From Zygnema cylindricum (Eukaryota; Streptophyta; Zygnematophyceae; Zygnematales; Zygnemataceae), in assembly GCA_037447655.1 (NCBI GenBank), contig JBBHKE010002200.1, forward strand, positions 143,393 to 190,742: a stretch of 47,350 nt of DNA, in the 5' to 3' direction. The position numbers and the translations under genes are program-made. Below are positions 41,281-47,350 of this stretch, in pieces. Within the stretch, counting starts at the first letter, position 1; the number at the start of each line of letters is the position of its first letter. The notes beneath the pieces are model-generated. The model had not been told where the DNA came from. It saw only the letters and a program-made list of their open reading frames with translations, and searched no databases.

Positions 41281-41420
41281 ACCCTAGATTTTTGGCAAAC
41301 CTTAGGCTTGAAGCAACCCTAGTTATGCAAGAAACCCCAAATTATGCAAAAAACCCTAATTTTCAAAAAAACCCTAATTTCTGTAGAAAAACCCTATTTT
41401 TTGCATAAAAGCCCTAATTT
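41281..41420. repeat. Array of telobox-like AAACCCTAA motifs
   Basis: AACCCTA-type motifs recur at intervals of roughly 18-23 bp (CAAACCCTAGA, AAAAACCCTAATT, AAAAAACCCTAATT, AAAAACCCTATTT, AAAGCCCTAATT), alternating with ATGCA or TTCAA spacers. It lies about 1.1-1.3 kb upstream of X gag. It is either an eroded interstitial telomere-like repeat or a promoter element; plant teloboxes occur in promoters. Confidence 0.6.
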
Positions 41421-42193
41421 GACAACCAAAAAAAACTAACTTTTCAAAAATATAGGTTTAAATATGCAGCAAAGAAATATTATAGTATAAGGTAAGAGAA
41501 AAGCTCTTAAAGAAATAAAAAAAAAACCAAATAAAAGTATTTCAAATGTATAAATTTTAGATTTATATCAATTTTTATAATTTTTCCTTCAAAGGAAAAA
41601 CTGAAAAGAGAGTAGGCAGAATCTACACTAAAAGAGGTTGAAGGGAAACAGTGCGGACTCCGGCTAAAACCGGGTGAATTAACTTCTAAGGCTTACAACA
41701 AAGTATAATGAGGAAAGAGAAAAGCTAAGCGCTTAACAAACTAAGGAAGAAAAAGCCGTGCAGGGAAAAAAACTGGCAATTTGACAAAGGAAAAAGATAA
41801 GGGAAAAAGACAGAAAAATCTAAGTTCTCTTCGACCTATTCCTGTACTCTCAAATTATGAGAGTAAAAACCTAAAGCAATCGCCTAAGTACTGATGAAAT
41901 AGCCAAAGTACTAAATTCTGACATTTGCTATCTAACTAGTAACGTTAGAGTATTTCACTGTACAGTCTGCACCTAGTTTGGGTCCTGGCCAATAAGCGAC
42001 CAGGACCATATGCCTACGTTACAAAATTCACAATTCGGGTTACCCGCGGAATTCCCGGCGTCACTTTGATCACCGTACACTGTAAAACCTGCGTCTACAC
42101 ACACATTTTGTACCCCAAATAGAATTAGTGTGGCTCCAACAAGTAATATTCATACAATCAAACTAAAATAAAACATCGACACGATACGGCATG

Positions 42194-43200
42194 ACATTTT
42201 AAAGGAAACTTATCTTTCACGGTAATCTTGTTCAGACTACGATAGTGGACACACATTCTTAACATTCTGTCATTCTTTTGACGAAGAGGACTGACGCTCT
42301 CTATGGTGATTTGTTGGGCTGAATATGTCATATCTTCGAAAACTCTTTGATTTGTTTTTGTAACTCCTCACGCTCAAAGGATTTGTATTATGAAGAAGTT
42401 GTGCTTATAAATTCCTATGCCAAGAGGATTGCACATCCGTTCCAAGTTAGTAATATGTTCCACATCTCGGGAAGGTGGCCTTCTTGAGGGTAAATCACTT
42501 GGAAAAACATCCCAAAATTCAAAAACCAAATCTTTAACAGCAACATCAAATGTATTAATGTATGGTTAAAAATCAGATTTTAGTTTTTCAAGAATTTTAG
42601 TGGTGTTTCATTTAGGAATGACATCAATGTTAGTGTTTTCTCCTCCCCTTTCATCAGTAGCTACCTCAGTCACTAATAACAAGAAATCATGATTTGTTTT
42701 ATCTTTTGAGTGCTTTTTAAATTGTTTAGCAGAAACCAAACCTTCCACTCCCAATTTGTTTATGTTATTTATATGATCCCTATGCAATTTTTTTGAATGC
42801 AATGCTAGCAAAACCTTCCAACCATTTTCATACTTCAATTTCAAAGTGTTAGTTTCCCAATTAATTTGAAGATTATGTTATGTTAACGAAGGCTTTCAAG
42901 TATCAGCTCCTCACTACGTAAATTCATTATTTCAAACACAAGTTTCATTTTATGACGTGGATATCAACTTATATTGTGTCAGTTTGTAAATCTAATGTGG
43001 ACTTATTACCATTTGCCACTTAAACATGTAAAGGTTTTTCCCTTATGACTGTAGGAATTTTATTTTCTTTTACAAACTTATGTGAAATAAAATTATGGGT
43101 AGCTATTCAAATCTACCTTAACTCTTTCTGGTTTCCTTCAACTAAATACAATTATTTGATCAAACTGTGTTTGGTGTCTTTGTTACTTAACTACCGTTAC
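42194..43200 (-). pseudogene. Gypsy B protease, linker and RT N-terminus
   Basis: On the minus strand the protease start reads HNFISHK-like with its D-S-G destroyed (D-L-N), then NGNKSTLDLQTD near 43010. A linker open frame of 78 aa (42844-42608, NGWKVLLALHSKKLHRDHIN) follows. The RT opening reads LPSRRPPSRDVEHITNLE, then MCVHYRSLNKITVKDKFPL just before insertion X. Stops and shifts are frequent. It continues at 37707 beyond X. Confidence 0.75.
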
Positions 43201-44411
43201 ATCAGTTCGTTATTAAGAAGTTCATCCGAAAGATTGTTCAAACTATGGAGTGTAGTCAACATCATAAAAAATTCAGCAATCTTAGCCTTTTTATTCATTA
43301 ATATGCCCTCCAAAGTTAACTCTTTAATCTCTAGATCGAGTTAACTAAACTGACGACTTTCAGGGTGTCCCTTCCATTTTCCACCTCTTGGGCTTCCTAC
43401 TCAGCTAGGTATAAGGCAATATCTACTTGGTGACCTTCACTCACCTCAACTACTTTAAGAGACCCATTTTCAGTGCCATCTTTAGAGTAATGAACTGGAC
43501 CTCAACATTTGAAATAAGTGTTTTTCCTTTTGGGTTTTGTGCACTCTATGCTAAAATGCCCCTCCTCTCCATAATTATATCAGTTAATCTTCTTCAATTG
43601 TGCACACTCAAATGCTCTATGACCCCTTTTCTGACAAATAGTGCATGTCGGTATGGTCAGATAAGATTTTTGGGCATTAATGTTTGGTTTAGGACACTTA
43701 ATATATCCCCCTCTATTGTCAAATTTGTTTCCTACATTAACACTCTCCACCCTTGTGATTCCCCCTTAAAATATTTTGCCAATTTAAAAGACCTATATTC
43801 AAACCCTCTTCCTCAAATTCGTCATCACCCCACTTTGGTACTTCATCAAAATTACCCCTTAGTGATTAAGTTTCTCGGTTATACCCTAACTTATCCTCTA
43901 ATTCCAATGCCTTATCTTGTAATTCTTTTAAATTATTAAATTTATGATGTTCCGGTTCTGATTTCAGTGTAGGATTCAGATAATTTAAGAAATAAGACTT
44001 AGCCATTTCATCAAACAAACCCATAATATGAATACTAGATGAGTCAAATTCCACGATATAATCCTTCACAGTCTGCTTACAATTCAACCACTTTTCTTCC
44101 ATCATGGATTTATAAGTGATAGACAAAAAACGCTATTTAATCGCGGTTATAAAATCTTCCCAATTAGCATTATCTGGAATAAAATTTGTCCTTTTCTGAG
44201 TGTAATACCAAATCTGAGCATCACCTTTCAAACTGTTGAAATAAGTAGTTTTTGGTATTTTCTAGGTCTAAAATAATTAGCGGAAACAGATAAAGAAAAT
44301 GCAGGCAACCTACCTCCATCTCTTCTCTCTTGCCCCCATACTTGTTGTAGTCACTGAAGGAGAGAGAGAGTGATGGAGCCATGGCTGCCTCAACTCCATA
44401 GGAAGGACTAA

Positions 44412-44509
44412 AGAGTGACTTAAGTCACTCTCAACAAAAGGTTGAGTCCGGCAGGACTCAAACCCCCGACCGGCAGAGCGCGGCGTAGCCGTTAGCTCTA
44501 AACAGTCTG
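44412..44509 (-). other. tRNA-like segment and palindromes, antisense in the solo LTR
   Basis: On the minus strand an A-box-like TGTTTAGAGC is followed by the B box GGTTTGAGTCC (44464-44454). A perfect 8-bp-stem hairpin TTGAGTCC-GGCA-GGACTCAA (44442-44461) overlaps the B-box end. A perfect 20-bp palindrome AGAGTGACTTAAGTCACTCT (44412-44431) follows. The C1 3' LTR has the same arrangement with a B-box closer to consensus. Confidence 0.55.
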
Positions 44510-45089
44510 TCGTAGAAGTCCGTTAGGAGATATAGGGTTTGATAAGTATTTAAGCTGTTGTATAATAATGAAATCATTTAACTGAAATATGGATGAATGA
44601 ACATAGAACTTGTTAAGGTTTAGTGCGAACATCATTTCGCACGAAACAAATGAATCGGACATTTGTTTCAACGGTCGGCATTTAATGTCGGATTTAATCC
44701 GACGGCGCACGTCATCGCCGAGATCGCGGAACTGTCACTTTGGCTTTTATGAACGTGGCATGACCTAGCGCCGCGTGGAAGGATGAGATTCGGTCGCGGG
44801 AATTTCGGAGAATATACGAACGAGTGGAAAAGTGACACGCGTCCACTCTGTAGCCTTGTCGTACACCGGCCGTACAGAAAGTACATCGGTTGTAGTACCT
44901 TTTTTGTACTTTACAGTTATTTGATTGGTTCGTACTTCAGTAGTAGGGGTTGTGAGAGAGGTTTAGGACTTAGGAAATTTTTGGTAGATACTCACCTCTC
45001 TCTCTAAGAGAGCCTTGTATAAATTGGCATTTTTTGTCGGCTCATAACTTATCGGCTGGTTGGCCGTTTTTAGTGATTCTTTTTGCTAC

Positions 45090-45124
45090 GGACTCAAAGG
45101 AGTCCAGGCTGCACAGGGATGCAG
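45090..45124 (+). promoter_or_regulatory. Two conserved leader hairpins in LTR R/U5
   Basis: GGACTC-AAAG-GAGTCC (45090-45105) and CTGCA-CAGGGA-TGCAG (45109-45124) form two adjacent stem-loops about 70-105 bp after the TATA box. The first stem recurs with loop changes in C1 (CAGG loop), C2, C3 and the type II solo LTR. The second is less well kept. This part of retroelement RNA leaders often holds dimerisation or packaging signals; that role is inferred here. Confidence 0.45.
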
Positions 45125-45683
45125 TCAAACTGTTATTTTTGCCTTCCTAGACAGTAGTGGTTGTGGCTTAAAGTGGGTTAGTTAAATACTATCTAGAGGC
45201 TCCTGTATTCTGTGGTCCAATGGAGGACAGAGAATTGCACAAACAACTAACAGCAAAAGAAATGTTATCATCACGTTCACAATTCTCAGATTCCAAATAA
45301 TACTCCATATGAAAAATCCAAGCATCTAACTCATCAATCTTCTTACCATCAAAAGACGGTGCCTCACTGATAGACAATTTCAAATCTCTTATTTTGTTAG
45401 GTCTATCATTACCATCCTTTTTGAAACTCGCATTCATCTTACTAGTCTCATTTTTTTGGTCATTCATATCATTCTTGGTCTGAATTAAGTTAATAAGTTC
45501 ATCTAATTTCTCATTTGAAACATTTCCATTTTCTTTGACAACTTTTAATTCACTTTTCAATTCGGAAATGGTTTCATCCACAGCGGCAGCATGATTATTA
45601 AATTTTTTGACCAATTTCATAGTCCTCTTCTTCAACACATTCAACGTGTTCTCCATTTCACGTTTCCATGCAGAATTTGCCAT

Positions 45684-46386
45684 TATCACACAATGAAATG
45701 AAGCAAAAGAAAGATAGAGTATAATTTCCCAATGAATTTTGATGTAGATTTGAATTCCTCAGATTGCTCCAATCCAAGACTTCTTCTCCTTAACAAATCC
45801 TTTAAAAGGATCAAGATCTGAGAAATTAAAAAGACATTGACAGTAAGTTAGTACAAATTCAAATTTTCAATTTCCCAACATTGAAACAAAAGGTAAGAAT
45901 TTCCCTATAAATTTTGCAACTACAAAATTGAAATCAATCAAAAGTAACAATTTAGGGTTTGAAAAGTTTTGAGTCATTTATGGACTCCTTTGCTCTTGAA
46001 GAAGTAAAGTACTCCACTTTCCTTCTCCTCCATTAGCAAATTTCCACTTCCCACTACATCAGGATTTTCCTAAATCTAAACATACATCCTCACCCTTCAT
46101 GGCTTAAAGCCCCCCCTCTACATCTGAATCATCGCTAGGAGAATGCATGTTTGTTTGGCTTCTAAGTAATTGGAGTTAGATTCAACCGTGGCTGTTCGAC
46201 CCACCCCACTTGAGTCCTTAGGATCTAAGCACGCCCCGCATCGAACCAACGTAGTGTGGTCACTTCGTTTCTCTCCAATCCCATGCCACTTTACATTGTG
46301 GTTTCACCTACACGGGTCAGAGCACCCTCACCGGTCACGGCATTCAATTTTCGGGTGAGCAAGCTTCTCATTGGCTTCAAACCAAA
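45684..46386 (-). other. Untranslated leader of gypsy B
   Basis: Collinear with the gypsy A leader on the plus strand (TTTCAAACCCTAAATTGTTA, the TCTCCTAGC block, and the CCAATTACTTAGA block). No gene. Open frames here are shadows. Confidence 0.65.
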
Positions 46387-46398
46387 GCTTTGATATTA
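46387..46398 (-). other. Decayed primer-binding site of gypsy B
   Basis: The minus strand reads TAATATCAAAGC at the place of TGGTATCGGAGC in gypsy A. The changes are mostly of the G-to-A type expected from decay of methylated cytosine on the opposite strand. Confidence 0.7.
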
Positions 46399-46400
46399 TA

Positions 46401-47350
46401 AGTAACACAATTGCCTACTTCTCAAAAAATCATATTACTACAACCTCTCTCAACCACACATTTCGCACATTGGAAAATACACATCTACATTGACTATCAC
46501 TCACATAAGGATAAACTTTGAATTAGAAGAAGCTTCTGTACACATAACATTCGTCTGATCTTTTGCCCTCGTGGCTCAACCCTTCTTTTTAAATTATTTT
46601 CTACTGCTCTCCACTGTTAAATTATTCTATCTCTTAACTACTAAAACACTACTTGGTTAGTAATAGATTTAAGTGCAAAAATGCCATTGCTCCAATTTGG
46701 TATTATTCGCTCAAGACCAAGACCATTCAGAATTTCCCCCAACTTTTCCAAAGGAAAAGATGCCTAATTTCTTTTAGACTTCACTATTTATCCAACATTG
46801 CCCTGAACCAGCTAGGCCAGAGTCCACGTACTGTTGAACAAGTTTTTACCTGTGCCAATCAGGACTGACCTATGCAAAAACGTGCTACATCTCTGACTAA
46901 CTACGTAGCATTTTTTAACCATCAATCGTTACCTTTCACTACGTAAATTTTACGTGCAAAAGTGTGCGCAAATCGAAGCTCGCCTTTACACGGAAGCGCG
47001 TCACAAATTTCGCGCGCGAAACTACCTACAAAATTTCATAAATTGAAAATGACGTTTCGTACTAAAATTGTACGAAACGAACCATCGTGGGTGCCAAACC
47101 ACGTACTGATTCATTTAGTACTTTATGAAACGTACGCTTGAAATTCTTCTACTAATTTGACCTTTAACCCGCTACAAAGAACACTCACTCATTAGTTTTA
47201 CCTCGCTCTGTCCCCTAAAAACACCAATCACTATTCCTTTTAAAATACAACTCCAAACCGTGTTGTTGTTTCGCGGACGTCTACTCATATCCTAACTTTA
47301 TAACTTAAATACCCATTTATGAACAATTTCGATCCTTTGTTAGTGTTATA
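46401..47350 (-). repeat. 5' LTR of gypsy B
   Basis: On the minus strand it starts at the last base of the window (TATAACACTAAC, aligned with TGTCAAAGTAATAG of gypsy A) and ends GTTACT at 46401. It aligns over its whole length with 1589-2552. The TG start appears mutated to TA, and the window ends at or within a base or two of the LTR edge, so no flank is visible. Confidence 0.8.

Larger units (their letters stand above)
37713..42188 (-). mobile_element. Insertion X, gag-bearing element inside gypsy B RT
   Basis: 4476 bp interrupt RT between the KDKFPLKCHA and AKVFLLIHLRSG blocks. The 5-bp sequence CATGC (minus strand) occurs at both junctions (42193-42189 and 37712-37708). Removing the insert with one copy restores an open RT frame at that point, so the boundaries are firm. 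It carries one gag-like gene on the minus strand and no protease, integrase or RT that I can see. I found no terminal direct repeats; the ends are CGTATCGTG and ATTGGTCG, not TG...CA. It may be a non-autonomous gag-only retroelement or a damaged LTR element. Confidence 0.7.
44234..45239 (+). mobile_element. Solo LTR, half-tRNA copia family, type I, inserted in gypsy B gag
   Basis: 1006 bp from TGTTGAAATAAG to GAGAATTGCA, flanked by perfect 5-bp duplications CAAAC at 44229-44233 and 45240-45244. Gypsy A gag is uninterrupted at this point. These ends define the type I LTR in the window. The last 20 bases, ATGGAGGACAGAGAATTGCA, encode MEDREL and part of a Gln codon. Inside are a TATA box (45018-45024), leader hairpins (45090-45124), a 20-bp palindrome (44412-44431) and an antisense tRNA-like segment. 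Confidence 0.95.
43201..45683 (-). pseudogene. gag: Gypsy B gag, split by a solo LTR
   Basis: The start ATG at 45683 gives MANSAWKREMENTLNVLKKR, as in gypsy A. The N-terminal frame is open to the solo LTR (through LSISEAPSFDGKKIDELDAW, HMEYYLESENCERDD). Beyond the insertion it continues at 44228 with the capsid-like part, open at 44126-43866 (MSITYKSMMEEKWLNCKQTV, EFDSSSIHIMGLFDEMAKSY, NNLKELQDKALELEDKLGYN). Zinc-knuckle remnants are damaged (C-x-IC-x-KRGHRAFEC, then YNYGEEGHFSIEC, both missing Cys). The N-terminal half is in better condition than that of gypsy A. Confidence 0.85.

Overview
The window is repeat-rich nuclear DNA of a land plant. I recognise no host protein-coding gene. The plant assignment rests on Ty1/copia and Ty3/gypsy elements, on primer-binding sites (PBSs) that match the plant initiator tRNA-Met, and on hAT-like miniature elements. 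I cannot name the species. Two 10-N runs (14545-14554 and 24776-24785) are assembly gaps.

The two ends carry related Ty3/gypsy copies in opposite orientation. Gypsy A (plus) has its LTR at 1589-2552, then PBS, leader, gag and the start of protease to about 6143. Gypsy B (minus) has its LTR at 47350-46401, then PBS, leader, gag, protease, and RT, RNase H and integrase down to about 36071. Each is interrupted by a solo LTR of one copia family with a perfect 5-bp target duplication (4844-5937 in A, 44234-45239 in B). Gypsy B is further split inside RT by a 4.5-kb insertion, 'X' (37713-42188), which carries an unfamiliar gag and is flanked by the duplication CATGC (read on the minus strand).

The centre (8458-24775) holds three decayed members of that copia family: C1 (minus), C2 (plus, a chimera with two gag regions) and C3 (plus, gag joined directly to an RNase H remnant). 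A related, almost intact element R lies at 27064-32603 (minus). R sits inside an older long-inverted-repeat DNA transposon that also took up two hAT-like elements; a third lies nearby.

Main observation: this copia family does not use the usual PBS matching the tRNA 3' end. Directly after the LTR in C2, C3 and R, and with one change in C1, lies GGTTATGGGCCCACC. It complements nucleotides 25-39 (counted along the chain) of plant initiator tRNA-Met, that is, the half-tRNA primer known from Drosophila copia and yeast Ty5. The PBS lies inside gag and encodes V-M-G-P-P, so the gag start codon is in the LTR. Every LTR 3' end seen, including both solo LTRs, keeps an open leader (MEDTEL-Q, MEPIEF-Q, a 45-residue leader in R, and a fourth on a fragment). 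The same LTRs carry an antisense tRNA-like segment and conserved small hairpins.
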